Shown here: piece after piece, positions 17,086 through 26,196 of the stretch
How positions within the stretch are numbered: the first letter of the stretch is position 1
How the letters are laid out: each line of letters opens with the position of its first letter
Source of the DNA: Oxalobacteraceae bacterium
Lineage (GTDB): Bacteria > Pseudomonadota > Gammaproteobacteria > Burkholderiales > Burkholderiaceae_D
Reading direction: 5' to 3'
Length of the DNA: 35,716 nt
Assembly (NCBI GenBank): GCA_947454305.1
Contig: CANGJE010000020.1
Location: 1-35,716 of the forward strand
Made by a program: the position numbers and the translations under genes
The notes under the pieces: generated by a model
What the model was told of the DNA's origin: nothing
Database searches by the model: none
The model's input: only the letters and a program-made list of their open reading frames with translations

Positions 17086-17492
17086 TTGACTCCAGATATC
17101 TACAAATCTAACAGTAGCGAATTAAAACGCTCTCTGTAGGGCAGGTCTTCGCCTGCGTTTTTCAAAATGAATGCTCGTGAAAATGTAAAACCTCTATAGG
17201 TTATCCGTAAAACCTGCGGGAAACAATCTTTGAAGTTTGTTCGGTGCTGGTGCAGGGCGCACCTAACTGCTTCGAAGATCGCCCATCTTGGGGCAGGTAA
17301 TCGACTATTAACAGGTAAACAGCCATAAGAAGCGCGTTAAACCACGCAAATACGTCGTTATTGGTCGATATAAAAATTAAAGGTGATTGGCATAAAAATT
17401 GCAAAAAGAGAAACCATTCAGATGCGTGTTTCTTCGTCGCTTCTGAAAGATTCACATTAATCATCCCGAAAAAACGACGTGAAGGAAGCATC
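17086..17492. other. Structured intergenic region between dadA-like gene and the orphan gene (about 400 nt)
   Basis: No gene is supported; a frame open from TTG 17361 is an upstream extension of the orphan gene. Three inverted repeats stand out: GCAGG/CCTGC (17141-17156) flanked by AAAACGC/GCGTTTT; a nested structure with 10-bp outer stem ATCTTTGAAG (17226-17235) / CTTCGAAGAT (17270-17279, one G-U) and inner stem GGTGC/GCACC (17243-17263); and GCCC/GGGC (17281-17294). A good -10 hexamer TATAAA lies at 17369-17374 but without a matching -35. The region must hold both divergent promoters. Confidence 0.55.
17226..17294. repeat. Nested inverted-repeat cluster upstream of the orphan gene
   Basis: The outer 10-bp stem (17226-17235 with 17270-17279) encloses an inner 5-bp GC stem (17243-17247 with 17259-17263) and is followed directly by a 4-bp GC hairpin (17281-17294). 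Read as RNA on either strand it would fold into a two-tier stem-loop about 54 nt long. No known riboswitch or repeat family was recognised. Confidence 0.5.
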
Positions 17493-18416
17493 ATGAGATC
17501 ACTCACGCACCACCTGACTCACTCGCGAAGAACGCTCCCGAGAGCACAACGCGCTTATATACATCCGTCCAACCAAACTTCCGTGCAAGCACCGCAAATG
17601 AGATCACGGCGATTTATTGATACCTATGCAGGGGCGCCGCCCTACATGCAATCTTATGTGCAGGATTGGAAAGAGAAAAATCAGCAAAAACTCGATTTAT
17701 CTTCCAATGAAGTAAATGCCCCGGGCAATTCAACCTTTGCGCTGCCTACTGGGGTTATCAGTATGTCGGCAAGTGATATTGAATCGTTTTTAGTTCAGAA
17801 AGCTGAAGTGCATCAGGGAGTGTTACACGGCATAGGTAAGCTTCGATTGCCGTCAGACTGCAATCCATTAGAAGTTGATGGATTTATTTTGGAGCCGCAC
17901 ACGCAAACGACGCGCCCAGGTTTAGGCAGATTTAAAGAGGTTGCCGGTGGGGGGTATGACAACCGACCCTATAAATACTTGTACGTCATTGATGCAGAAG
18001 GCTTACACATCGTACGTGAATTTACGGAGTGCGAAAAAAGTTCTCGCGGTATCGCGGTGCATAGTTTGATCAAGAGTCACGGAATTATTGGTGGTGAAGC
18101 TTTTTTTGATGCGAATGAACCGAGCCGGGTCTATATTAATTTCGGTTCTTCGCGTTATTACCCTACCTCAGTTCAACAAATGGAAAACACTGCTAAATAT
18201 TGGTTGGCCTGTGGCTATACTGAAGTGGTCGCTGTTTATAGTTCACGCGATTTGCAAAACAAACCGTACGGCATGAAGGATCGCTATGGCAAGAACCTAC
18301 CGAACGTCATTTACAGGCGCGCTGAAAATGTAATGATTTTGGACGAAGTTCAACCAATCGATAAGCTATCACAGCGTACCAAGGTGGCTTTCGACGGCAA
18401 GTGCTATGGAGAGTAA
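17493..18416 (+). CDS. Hypothetical protein, unrecognised family
   Basis: I do not recognise this protein. Start taken at ATG 17493, which has a clear ribosome-binding site (GAAGGAAG at 17481-17488), giving 307 residues; the frame is open upstream to TTG 17361, but that extension lacks a ribosome-binding site. No signal peptide or membrane segment is seen. The first 50 residues are basic and low in order-promoting residues (HHLTHSRRTLPRAQRAYIH). The middle and end look like a folded mixed alpha/beta domain: YKYLYVIDAEGLHIVREF, GIAVHSLIKSHGIIGGEAFF, VYINFGSSRYYPTSVQQ and YWLACGYTEVVAVYSSRD. These hint at a single-domain enzyme or an effector-like protein, but no catalytic motif can be assigned. 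It stands alone on the plus strand, and its last 48 nt overlap the 3' end of the convergent amidase gene. Confidence 0.78.
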   Translation: MRSLTHHLTHSRRTLPRAQRAYIHPSNQTSVQAPQMRSRRFIDTYAGAPPYMQSYVQDWKEKNQQKLDLSSNEVNAPGNSTFALPTGVISMSASDIESFLVQKAEVHQGVLHGIGKLRLPSDCNPLEVDGFILEPHTQTTRPGLGRFKEVAGGGYDNRPYKYLYVIDAEGLHIVREFTECEKSSRGIAVHSLIKSHGIIGGEAFFDANEPSRVYINFGSSRYYPTSVQQMENTAKYWLACGYTEVVAVYSSRDLQNKPYGMKDRYGKNLPNVIYRRAENVMILDEVQPIDKLSQRTKVAFDGKCYGE

Positions 18417-19682
18417 ATGCGCATCCGACATGGCAGTGCAGGCTAGCATTAGTCCAACCGGCAGATCGCCTGCTCGATGAATCGGTAGCGATACCGCACA
18501 GCCATCCAGCAAATTGATAATGGAAGGATTACGAAGCAGCAGGCGATTCGCTTCAAAGAAGTTTGTTTCTGAAGCATTCAATGTATCGATCTTCGGTGCC
18601 ACGATAGGAACCGTAGGCATCACTAGCGCGTCATAGCCAGCGATGGCTTGTTTAACTCGCTTCTGCCATTGCGCCCGTGTTTGTTGTAAGCGATCGCGAT
18701 CTGCTTGGGTAGCTTCAGCACCCAGCATGATGCGCTTCACCACTCGCGGGTCGTATTCACTGGCTCGTTTACTGAGTAACTCTTTATGCCACGGATAAGC
18801 TTCGTAGGGCGAAATTAGATACAAATCCTTCGCCTCAGCCAGCATAGGTAGTGGAATTTCAGTAACCTGAACACCCGCCGCAGAAAGTTTTGACAGCGCT
18901 GAAGTAAACGCCTTAGCGACTGAATCGTCCAAGTCATCGAGCACAATATCTTCTGAGACAGCCAAACGTAAACCTGCTAAATCAAGCTTGTGAGTTGTGA
19001 GCGCTTGATCGGCGATCAGGCTATCGATCAGCAAGCAGTCGCTGACGGTTCTTGCAATCGGACCGACTGAATCCAGAGACGGCGCGAGTGGCAAAGCACC
19101 GCTCGTCGGTACGCGTCGCATTGTTGGTTTAAAACCGACCAATCCACACAGCGCTGCAGGAATTCTGACCGAGCCGCCGGTGTCTGAACCAAGCGCGGCT
19201 ACACAACTGCCAATTGCGACTGACACGGCGGCTCCAGACGAAGAACCGCCAGGAATACGCGAAGGATCGGCCGGGTTACCCGGTGTGCCAAAGTGCGGAT
19301 TGATACCGACACCGGAATAGGCGAATTCCGTCATGTTGGTCTTACCTATTATTGCGGCACATGCTGCGCGCAATCGCGCCACGACGGTGGCATCGGCGGT
19401 GGCCGGTGCTGCGTCACGTAAAGCGATGGAGCCTGCCAGAGTAACTTCACCTTCAACATCGAATAAATCTTTGACGGATACGGGTAGGCCCGCGATAGGC
19501 GAGAGCGTTTGTCCGGTCACGCGCAACACATCCGCATGGGAAGCTGCGGCCAGCGCAGATTCGGCATAAATGGCGGTGTAGACGGATTCGGATTCGCGCG
19601 CAATGGCCAGACTTTGTTGCACGATTTCGCGGCGGTTTTCGGTGGTGATGGAATTGATCGATGTAATCAAGGGTGTCGACAT
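18369..19682 (-). CDS. Amidase signature-family hydrolase (GatA-like amidase)
   Basis: Hydrolyses carboxamide bonds with a Ser-cisSer-Lys triad. 437 residues. Lys71 (LPVSVKDLFD), the cis-Ser in IPGGSSSGAAVS (around Ser147) and the nucleophile Ser171 in GSDTGGSVRIPA are all present; GFKPTMRRVPTSG and LDSVGPIART are further family signatures. It resembles GatA, but no gatB or gatC is adjacent and the tail is short, so a free amidase (for example of the AtzF/indoleacetamide-hydrolase type) is more likely; the substrate is unknown. It is a single gene on the minus strand, divergent from purL with about 210 nt between starts. No ribosome-binding site is obvious. The 3' end overlaps the orphan gene by 48 nt. 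Confidence 0.92.
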   Translation of the reverse strand: MSTPLITSINSITTENRREIVQQSLAIARESESVYTAIYAESALAAASHADVLRVTGQTLSPIAGLPVSVKDLFDVEGEVTLAGSIALRDAAPATADATVVARLRAACAAIIGKTNMTEFAYSGVGINPHFGTPGNPADPSRIPGGSSSGAAVSVAIGSCVAALGSDTGGSVRIPAALCGLVGFKPTMRRVPTSGALPLAPSLDSVGPIARTVSDCLLIDSLIADQALTTHKLDLAGLRLAVSEDIVLDDLDDSVAKAFTSALSKLSAAGVQVTEIPLPMLAEAKDLYLISPYEAYPWHKELLSKRASEYDPRVVKRIMLGAEATQADRDRLQQTRAQWQKRVKQAIAGYDALVMPTVPIVAPKIDTLNASETNFFEANRLLLRNPSIINLLDGCAVSLPIHRAGDLPVGLMLACTAMSDAHLLSIALAVESHLGTL

Positions 19683-19815
19683 GGCGGGGTGGTCGGCTAA
19701 AAAGGGAAATAAGAGAAATTATGTGAAAGACGATATCACGCCGGCCCATGATCGCGGTGCCCTTAGTCGGTAGAGCTATTTTTCACGGTGCCCCGAATGA
19801 GGGCGAAGCGCAGGG

Positions 19816-19821
19816 TATAAT
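19816..19821 (+). promoter_or_regulatory. -10 element of a purL promoter
   Basis: Perfect TATAAT hexamer 73 nt before the chosen purL start, in the divergent gap with the amidase gene. No good -35 lies 16-18 nt upstream, so an activator or an unusual promoter may be involved. Transcription would start near 19828. Confidence 0.5.
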
Positions 19822-19893
19822 TTCGTCTTGTTTTGCCAACCCGCGAACGTCGGTCATTTCAAGTCGACTTGTCTCGCCAACTGCCTCTTCGCC

Positions 19894-22800
19894 ATGCTCA
19901 TTTTGCCGGGCTCAAATGCCCTGTCTGCATCTCGTCTCCAACGTCTGTTAGCACAACTGAAAGCTATTGATCCCGCGATCACTGGTGTCAGCAGTCGTTT
20001 TTGCCATTTTATTGATAGCGCCACCGAGCTTGGTGATGCTGATCAGCGCCACCTCTCCGCCATGCTGACCTATGGCGAGGCATTTAGCGGTGACGAATCA
20101 GGCGAGCAGTTTGTCGTGATCCCGCGCTTTGGCACCATTTCACCGTGGGCCAGCAAAGCGACCGACATTGCACATAACTGCGGCATGACTGCGGTGCATA
20201 GAATCGAGCGCGGCATACGTTATTTTGTACAAATCAAATCCGGCTTGCTGGGTAAGAAAAAAACGCTCGATGCTCACCAGCGTGAGCAGGTCAGTGCACT
20301 CTTGCACGACAGGATGACTGAAGTAGTTATTCACGATACTTCTGAAGCGGCTGGCCTATTTCAGGAATTGGCCGCACAACCCTTAGCCTACATAGAATCA
20401 AATCAGCGTGGCAGAGCCGCGCTGGAAGAAGCGAACAGCACACTCGGCTTGGCATTGTCGGATGACGAAATCGATTATTTGTTGGAGGCATTTCAGCGCG
20501 CTGGACGCAACCCGACTGATGTCGAACTAATGATGTTCGCGCAGGCCAATAGCGAACATTGCCGACACAAGATTTTTAATGCGGATTGGACCATCGATGG
20601 TGAGAAGCAGGAGCGTTCACTGTTTGCGATGATTCGTAACACGCACCAACTCAATCCGCGTGGCACGGTGGTGGCGTACTCCGATAATTCATCGGTGATT
20701 GAAGGCGCAACCGTATCGCGGTTTTATGCGCGAGCTGATCAAGGCGGTGCGTATCGTGCTTCAGATGAGCTGACGCACATTTTGATGAAGGTCGAGACGC
20801 ATAATCATCCGACCGCCATTTCTCCATTCCCCGGTGCATCAACGGGTGCCGGTGGTGAGATTCGCGATGAAGGTGCCACCGGTCGTGGGGCTAAACCTAA
20901 GGCTGGTTTAACTGGGTTTACCGTCTCCAACCTGATGCTGACCCACGCGGTTAGGCAATGGGAAAACGCGCTCGATGTAACGACACAGCCTGATCAACGC
21001 AAGATGCCCGGTATGGCAGGCATCGTAGGTAAACCTGAGCGTATCGCTTCACCGCTGCAGATCATGATCGATGGCCCCATAGGTGGCGCGGCCTTCAACA
21101 ATGAATTTGGTCGTCCTAATCTGGCCGGTTATTTCCGCAGCTATGAGCAAAATGTTGCGGGCACCGTTTATGGCTATCACAAGCCCATCATGATTGCGGG
21201 CGGCATGGGAAATATCTCTGCACTCCACACTCAAAAAGAAGGTCTGCCACCAGGTAGTTTGCTAATACAACTCGGCGGCCCGGGCATGCGCATAGGTATG
21301 GGTGGTAGTGCTGCCTCGTCGATGGCTACGGGTGCGAACACCGCTGATCTCGATTTTGATTCTGTACAACGCGGCAATCCTGAAATGCAGCGGCGCGCAC
21401 AAGAAGTGATTAATGCTTGCTGGTCTATGGGTGAAAGCAATCCCGTACTTTCGATTCATGATGTTGGTGCGGGTGGATTATCGAATGCTTTTCCAGAATT
21501 AACCAACGATGCAGGCCGTGGTGCTGTATTTGATTTGCGCAAAATTCATCTCGAAGAATCAGGCATGTCGCCGCGCGAAATTTGGAGCAATGAATCACAA
21601 GAGCGCTATGTACTCGGAATAGCGCCGGCGAGTTTGCCGCTCTTTACTCGCATGTGCGAACGTGAGCGTTGTCCATTCGCTGTAGTTGGTATCGCTACGG
21701 AAGAACGACAGTTGCGCGTACTCGATCCTGAGCATGACAACTATCCCGTCGATATGCCGATGGAAGTCTTGTTGGGCAAGCCACCCAAAATGCATCGCGA
21801 TGTGCAGCGTCAAGCGACGCCAAAAGTGGCTTTAGATCTCACAGATATAACCTTAGACGATGCAGCGGAACGCGTGCTGCGTCAGCCAACTGTCGCAGAT
21901 AAATCATTTTTAATCACCATTGGCGATCGTACCGTGGGTGCGCACACCGTTCGCGATCAGATGGTCGGTCCGTGGCAAGTGCCGGTCGCAGATTGCGCTG
22001 TCACTACCATGAGCCATCACGGTTATCTCGGTGAAGCGATGGCGATGGGCGAGCGCACGCCACTCGCGGTGATCAACGCACCGGCTTCTGGTCGCATGGC
22101 CGTGGGTGAGGCCATCACCAATATTGCGGCAGCCGCTATCGAAACACTGTCTGACATTAAGCTCTCAGCTAACTGGATGGCCGCCTGCGGACAACCGGGC
22201 CAAGACGCTGCTTTGTTCGACACCGTGAAAGCGGTGGGTATGGAGTTATGCCCCGCCTTGGGCATTAGCATCCCGGTGGGTAAAGATTCGTTATCCATGC
22301 GCACCACGTGGAAAGATGAAGAAGGCGACAAGACCGTGCTTTCCCCGGTGTCGCTGATCGTGTCGGCCTTTGCACCGGTTAGCGATGTAAGGCGTTCGCT
22401 CACGCCGCAGCTACGTAACGATCTAGGTGAGACCGCGCTGATTTTGATTGATCTGGGTCGTGGCAAGAATCGACTCGCCGCATCCGTTTTCACCCAAGTG
22501 ATTCAGCAATTAGGTGATGATGTTCCTGACGTGGATAGCGCCGATGATCTGAAAGCTTTTTTCACTGTCGTGCAGCGTTTGAATCGCGACGGACATTTAC
22601 TCGCTTATCACGATCGCTCTGACGGCGGTTTATATGCCACGCTATGTGAAATGGCGTTCGCTGGTCATACAGGTCTATCCGTCAATCTCGACATCCTTGT
22701 TATGGAAGGCGAGCATGCGGCAGATTGGGGCGACTCCAAAAATTGGGCCACACAAGTTGACCATCGCCGAAATGACCTCACCTTGCGTGCATTGTTTAGT

Positions 22801-23910
22801 GAAGAGCTGGGTGCCGTATTACAAGTTAAAGCCTCTGAAAAATCTGATGTGATGAATGTGCTGCGCGAATATGGTCTGGGTGCTTGCAGTCATATCATTG
22901 GCAAACTGAATGATCGCGATGTGATTGAATTTACGCGCGATGCAAAAACTATTTACAGCCACAAGCGTTCTGATTTGCATAGATTGTGGAGTGAAACCAG
23001 CTGGCGCATCGCTCGTTTGCGTGATAACCCCGCTTGCGTAGATCAAGAGTACGACCTACTGCTCGATGAAAAAGAACCGGGTATTACACCTAAGCTGACC
23101 TTCAATCCGGCTGACAATATCGCAGCGCCATTTATTGCAAAGGGTACACGACCCAAGGTCGCTATTCTTCGCGAGCAGGGCGTTAATTCGCATGTCGAAA
23201 CAGCGTATGTCATGGATCAGTCCGGTTTCGATGCGGTCGATGTGCACATGAGTGATCTGATAGCAGATCGAGTGTCATTGAACGATTTTCGTGGTCTGAT
23301 TGCCGTTGGTGGATTCTCCTACGGCGACGTGCTGGGTGCCGGTGAGGGATGGTCGAAGACGATACTGTTTAATTCCAAGCTATCAGATCAGTTTTCAGGA
23401 TTTTTCCATCGCCCCGATACCTTTGCCTTGGGTATCTGTAATGGCTGCCAGATGATGAGCAGTTTAAAGTCCATCATCCCGGGTGCTCAGCATTGGCCTA
23501 AATTCACTCGCAATCAATCGGAGCAATTCGAGGCGAGGTTTGCGATGGTTGAAGTGATGGATTCACCTTCCATTTTCTTTGCCGGTATGGCTGGAACTCA
23601 AACGCCGATTGCGGTCGCCCATGGCGAAGGCTTTGCCAACTTTGCTCACACAGGTCAACAGAGTGATGTAAAAGTCGCGCTGCGTTTTGTTGATCATTAT
23701 GGACAAGCGACAGAGCGTTATCCGCTCAATCCCAATGGATCGCCTTCAGGAATTACATCGGTTACCACTGAGGATGGTCGCTTCACCGTGATGATGCCGC
23801 ACGCCGAGCGTGTGTTTAGAACGGTGCAGCAATCATGGCATCCGGATAGCTGGGGTGAAGAGTCGCCGTGGACGCGTATGTTTCAGAATGCGCGTAAATG
23901 GGTGGGTTAA
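19894..23910 (+). CDS. purL: Phosphoribosylformylglycinamidine (FGAM) synthase, large single-chain form
   Basis: Fourth step of purine synthesis: turns FGAR, glutamine and ATP into FGAM. 1338 residues from ATG 19894 ([19 protein letters not shown]), the usual beta-proteobacterial start; an in-frame TTG at 19828 coincides with the predicted transcription start and is unlikely. Order: N-terminal PurS-like domain, linker with [12 protein letters not shown], two AIR-synthase-like halves ([20 protein letters not shown] in the first, [13 protein letters not shown] in the second), then a C-terminal glutamine amidotransferase with Cys1182 (GICNGCQMM), His1243 and Glu1245 (VAHGEG). All key motifs are intact. 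No ribosome-binding site is visible before the ATG. It is a single gene ending at a bidirectional terminator. Confidence 0.98.
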   Translation: MLILPGSNALSASRLQRLLAQLKAIDPAITGVSSRFCHFIDSATELGDADQRHLSAMLTYGEAFSGDESGEQFVVIPRFGTISPWASKATDIAHNCGMTAVHRIERGIRYFVQIKSGLLGKKKTLDAHQREQVSALLHDRMTEVVIHDTSEAAGLFQELAAQPLAYIESNQRGRAALEEANSTLGLALSDDEIDYLLEAFQRAGRNPTDVELMMFAQANSEHCRHKIFNADWTIDGEKQERSLFAMIRNTHQLNPRGTVVAYSDNSSVIEGATVSRFYARADQGGAYRASDELTHILMKVETHNHPTAISPFPGASTGAGGEIRDEGATGRGAKPKAGLTGFTVSNLMLTHAVRQWENALDVTTQPDQRKMPGMAGIVGKPERIASPLQIMIDGPIGGAAFNNEFGRPNLAGYFRSYEQNVAGTVYGYHKPIMIAGGMGNISALHTQKEGLPPGSLLIQLGGPGMRIGMGGSAASSMATGANTADLDFDSVQRGNPEMQRRAQEVINACWSMGESNPVLSIHDVGAGGLSNAFPELTNDAGRGAVFDLRKIHLEESGMSPREIWSNESQERYVLGIAPASLPLFTRMCERERCPFAVVGIATEERQLRVLDPEHDNYPVDMPMEVLLGKPPKMHRDVQRQATPKVALDLTDITLDDAAERVLRQPTVADKSFLITIGDRTVGAHTVRDQMVGPWQVPVADCAVTTMSHHGYLGEAMAMGERTPLAVINAPASGRMAVGEAITNIAAAAIETLSDIKLSANWMAACGQPGQDAALFDTVKAVGMELCPALGISIPVGKDSLSMRTTWKDEEGDKTVLSPVSLIVSAFAPVSDVRRSLTPQLRNDLGETALILIDLGRGKNRLAASVFTQVIQQLGDDVPDVDSADDLKAFFTVVQRLNRDGHLLAYHDRSDGGLYATLCEMAFAGHTGLSVNLDILVMEGEHAADWGDSKNWATQVDHRRNDLTLRALFSEELGAVLQVKASEKSDVMNVLREYGLGACSHIIGKLNDRDVIEFTRDAKTIYSHKRSDLHRLWSETSWRIARLRDNPACVDQEYDLLLDEKEPGITPKLTFNPADNIAAPFIAKGTRPKVAILREQGVNSHVETAYVMDQSGFDAVDVHMSDLIADRVSLNDFRGLIAVGGFSYGDVLGAGEGWSKTILFNSKLSDQFSGFFHRPDTFALGICNGCQMMSSLKSIIPGAQHWPKFTRNQSEQFEARFAMVEVMDSPSIFFAGMAGTQTPIAVAHGEGFANFAHTGQQSDVKVALRFVDHYGQATERYPLNPNGSPSGITSVTTEDGRFTVMMPHAERVFRTVQQSWHPDSWGEESPWTRMFQNARKWVG

Positions 23911-23932
23911 GACATTTGTCGGTCGAACAGCT

Positions 23933-23977
23933 AAAAAAAACGCTCCGGGAAGAAATCTTTTCTGGAGCGTTTTTTTG
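23933..23977. terminator. Bidirectional intrinsic terminator between purL and ppiC-like gene
   Basis: The stem AAAAAAACGCTCC (about 23934-23946) / GGAGCGTTTTTTT (23964-23976) has A and T runs on both flanks, so it can stop transcription from either side. It sits between converging purL (stop 23910) and the parvulin gene (stop 23990). Confidence 0.88.
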
Positions 23978-23989
23978 TGATTCTAAAAC

Positions 23990-24769
23990 TTACTGGATCT
24001 TTGCTTTTTTCTTCAGTTCTTGTTGGTAGTTCTGAAGTTTGCGCTGTTGCAGAGATTCAGCGATCTGAGCTTTTACCTGCTCAAATGGTGGCAGCTGCGA
24101 ATCACGCATTTCTTCAAGTTTGATCACGTGAAAACCGAATTGAGTTTTGATTGGAGCTGGAGTGACTTCACCCGCTTTTAAACTCATCATCGCATCGGAA
24201 AAAGGTTTGACGAATGCATCTGAAGGTGCCCAACCCAAATCACCACCTTGCTCAGCTGAGCCAGGATCTTTAGAGACTTTGGCGAGCTCTTCAAATTTTG
24301 CGCCGCCTTTGAGTTTTTCAATGATGCCTTTGGCGTCATCTTCTTTGTCAACCAAGATATGGCGTGCGTGGTATTCCTTGCCGCTGGAACTTGTTTTAAC
24401 TTTTTCGTATTCAGCCTTGATTTCGTCATCCTTCACTGCGTGCTTAGCCAAGTACTCAGTAACCATGGCGCGAATGATGATTGACTGGCGTGCCAATTCA
24501 ATCTGGTTTTTGATTTCTGGTCGGCTCGATAAGCCTTGCTTGTCAGCTTCTTGAGCGAGTACTTCGCGGTTGATCAATTCGTCTTTGATCATAGAACGCA
24601 TTTCAGGCGTATCTTGCTGGCCCTGTTGAACCATTTGTTTGACCATAGCATCGACGCGCGAGGTCGGTATCGACTTGCCATTAACGATAGCAACATTTTG
24701 TGCAATCGCTGGAAGGTAGACAGATACGCACAGCGCCAAAAGCAGGCGCGAAGTTTTCAAATTCATCAT
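23990..24769 (-). CDS. Periplasmic parvulin-type peptidyl-prolyl isomerase
   Basis: Exported prolyl isomerase/chaperone of the SurA/PrsA/PpiC group. 259 residues from 24769 (MMNLKTSRLLLALC; the second ATG is an equally good start). The signal peptide has its cleavage near LPAIAQ. A SurA-N-like helical region (MVKQMVQQGQ to about residue 110) precedes one complete parvulin domain with ARHILVDKEDDAKG, KDPGSAEQGGDLGW and FGFHVIKLEEM; the tail is a short basic coiled segment. It lies 51 nt after bolA and is the last gene of the minus-strand selO-msrB-yciB-bolA run. It is a second parvulin besides PpiD in this window and is shorter than SurA, with one parvulin domain instead of two. Confidence 0.93.
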   Translation of the reverse strand: MMNLKTSRLLLALCVSVYLPAIAQNVAIVNGKSIPTSRVDAMVKQMVQQGQQDTPEMRSMIKDELINREVLAQEADKQGLSSRPEIKNQIELARQSIIIRAMVTEYLAKHAVKDDEIKAEYEKVKTSSSGKEYHARHILVDKEDDAKGIIEKLKGGAKFEELAKVSKDPGSAEQGGDLGWAPSDAFVKPFSDAMMSLKAGEVTPAPIKTQFGFHVIKLEEMRDSQLPPFEQVKAQIAESLQQRKLQNYQQELKKKAKIQ

Positions 24770-24820
24770 AGTTGTGGAGGTAAGAGCGTTGATAAAAATT
24801 AGCCGCGACGGCCGTTGAAG

Positions 24821-25102
24821 TCAGTTTCCTTGATCTGCTGCTTCTTTGGGAGTCAGCAAGGTCATGGCAAGAGCGTGTATGTCTTTTTGCATCATCTCGC
24901 TGAGGCAATCATACACTAGCCGGTGCCTTCCCACTTTGCTAACGCCTTCGAACCGAGCCGAGACTAGATGCAATCGGTAATGTCCACCGCCAGAAGCAGC
25001 ACCTGCGTGGCCAGCATGAAAGGCAGACTCATCGGCGATGTCTATTGCTTCAGGTGCGAGGCCGGCCGTGAGTAGTTCACGAATTTTTTCTGGTCGGGTC
25101 AT
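24821..25102 (-). CDS. bolA: BolA-family protein
   Basis: Small protein of the BolA/IbaG family; family members bind monothiol glutaredoxins in iron-sulfur trafficking and have been linked to cell-shape and stress responses. 93 residues. The conserved core [21 protein letters not shown] is followed by [13 protein letters not shown] and the family ending [15 protein letters not shown] His ligand is present in GGGHYRL. The start overlaps the yciB stop by 4 nt (ATGA, 25099-25102) and has an AGGAA ribosome-binding site 6 nt upstream, so translation is coupled to yciB. Whether it is functionally BolA or IbaG cannot be told from sequence alone. Confidence 0.92.
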   Translation of the reverse strand: MTRPEKIRELLTAGLAPEAIDIADESAFHAGHAGAASGGGHYRLHLVSARFEGVSKVGRHRLVYDCLSEMMQKDIHALAMTLLTPKEAADQGN

Positions 25103-25731
25103 TCTGATTCCTGTTCTGATTCTTTCATGTAGCGCGAAAGATAGATGCTTTGAATTACGACAAAGATAATCATTAAGCCTATGAACCCGAATAATTTGAA
25201 ATTAACCCAAAACTCCAAGGGATAATTGAAAGCGATATACAAATTAAGCGCGCCCATCAGGGTAAAAAAACCACCCCAAGCAAAATTCAACTGAGTCCAT
25301 GCAGAGTCAGGTAGTTCTAGCTGCTGGCTCATCATGGATTTTATTAAATTTTTCTTGAATAAAAAGGGACTCACTAGTAAAGCAGTGGCGAAGCACCAAT
25401 AGAGAACCGTAGGTTTTAATTTAATGAATTGCTCATCATGGAAATAAATGGTGGCACCACCAAAAAATACGATGATGACTAAAGATACCCACAGCATAGT
25501 GTCTACACGTTGACGACGCACTAACAGCAAAACGATTTGCGCGATGGTGGCGAGTATGGTGACTGCGGTTGCCAGTAAGATCGGTGCTTGGGTCAGGCTG
25601 ACTTCGCCGCCCGAGACAAGGCCGGATAAGTACGCACTACCAAAATTTTGTGCAGCTTCGGGGTTGGCGCCGGCAATCTTGAATACCAAAAAAAATAGAA
25701 TGACGGGAAACAAGTCGAACAAAAGTTTCAT
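25099..25731 (-). CDS. yciB: Inner-membrane septation protein YciB (IspZ)
   Basis: Polytopic inner-membrane protein linked to septation and cell-envelope integrity; biochemical role not established. 210 residues, slightly longer than E. coli YciB. It opens [20 protein letters not shown], with about five to six hydrophobic segments, and shows [14 protein letters not shown] and [20 protein letters not shown], the family hallmarks. A Lys/Glu-rich tail ([11 protein letters not shown]) overlaps the bolA start. There is a ribosome-binding site AGGA before the ATG, and only 17 nt separate it from the msrB stop. Compared with shorter homologues, about 20 residues ([20 protein letters not shown]) extend the first loop. 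Confidence 0.94.
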   Translation of the reverse strand: MKLLFDLFPVILFFLVFKIAGANPEAAQNFGSAYLSGLVSGGEVSLTQAPILLATAVTILATIAQIVLLLVRRQRVDTMLWVSLVIIVFFGGATIYFHDEQFIKLKPTVLYWCFATALLVSPFLFKKNLIKSMMSQQLELPDSAWTQLNFAWGGFFTLMGALNLYIAFNYPLEFWVNFKLFGFIGLMIIFVVIQSIYLSRYMKESEQESE

Positions 25732-25748
25732 GAAAATCCTAGTATCAG

Positions 25749-26150
25749 TCAGGCGTCGGGAGTAAACCGCAAGGACGCAGAGTTAATGCAATAACGTAGC
25801 CCAGTGGGTGGAGGACCATCCGGAAATACATGGCCCAGATGCGCATCGCAGACGTTACATAAAATTTCAGTGCGCACCATGCCGTGAGTACGGTCTATGC
25901 GTTCTGAAACATTCTCAGGATTAATCGCGCGGAAGTAACTAGGCCAACCGCAGCCTGAATCAAATTTAGTATCGGATTCAAACAGCGGCGTGCTGCAACA
26001 GACGCAATGGTACACGCCGTGTTCATGATGATCCCAATACCGTCCAGTAAATGCACGCTCGGTGGCCGCATGGCGAGTGACTTGATATTCCATGGGATCC
26101 AGCATGGATTTCCATTCCGCATCACTACGAACGACTTTTTTAGTACTCAT
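25749..26150 (-). CDS. msrB: Peptide-methionine (R)-S-oxide reductase MsrB
   Basis: Cytosolic repair enzyme reducing the R form of methionine sulfoxide in proteins, recycled by thioredoxin. 133 residues, a free-standing MsrB domain. Zinc Cys pairs are C49/C52 (HCVCC) and C98/C101 (CNVC). The catalytic Cys121 is in RYCINSASL, and Cys67 in DSGCGWPSY could act as resolving Cys. [20 protein letters not shown] is the family signature. It contains Cys, not selenocysteine, at the active site. It is 46 nt downstream of selO and 17 nt upstream of yciB on the same strand. Confidence 0.97.
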   Translation of the reverse strand: MSTKKVVRSDAEWKSMLDPMEYQVTRHAATERAFTGRYWDHHEHGVYHCVCCSTPLFESDTKFDSGCGWPSYFRAINPENVSERIDRTHGMVRTEILCNVCDAHLGHVFPDGPPPTGLRYCINSASLRFTPDA

Positions 26151-26196
26151 ATAGTTTCCGTAATTGAGGAAAAAAAAGGAAGAGGTTGGTTACCGC

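Noticed and set aside
17261..17342. Possible integron attC site: ACCTAAC (17261) and GTTAAAC (17336) 82 nt apart with GCTTC/GAAGC inside
   Set aside because: The two outer boxes are complementary only over three bases, the inner arms do not give the usual attC fold, no integrase or cassette array is nearby, and such degenerate boxes arise by chance.
17361..17492. Longer N-terminus for the orphan protein (44 extra residues from TTG 17361)
   Set aside because: No ribosome-binding site before the TTG, while ATG 17493 has a strong one; the added stretch is unusually basic and reads like translated intergenic DNA.
22023..22493. 156-codon open frame on the minus strand inside purL
   Set aside because: Composition is that of a reverse-strand shadow of a coding frame, and purL is intact across it.
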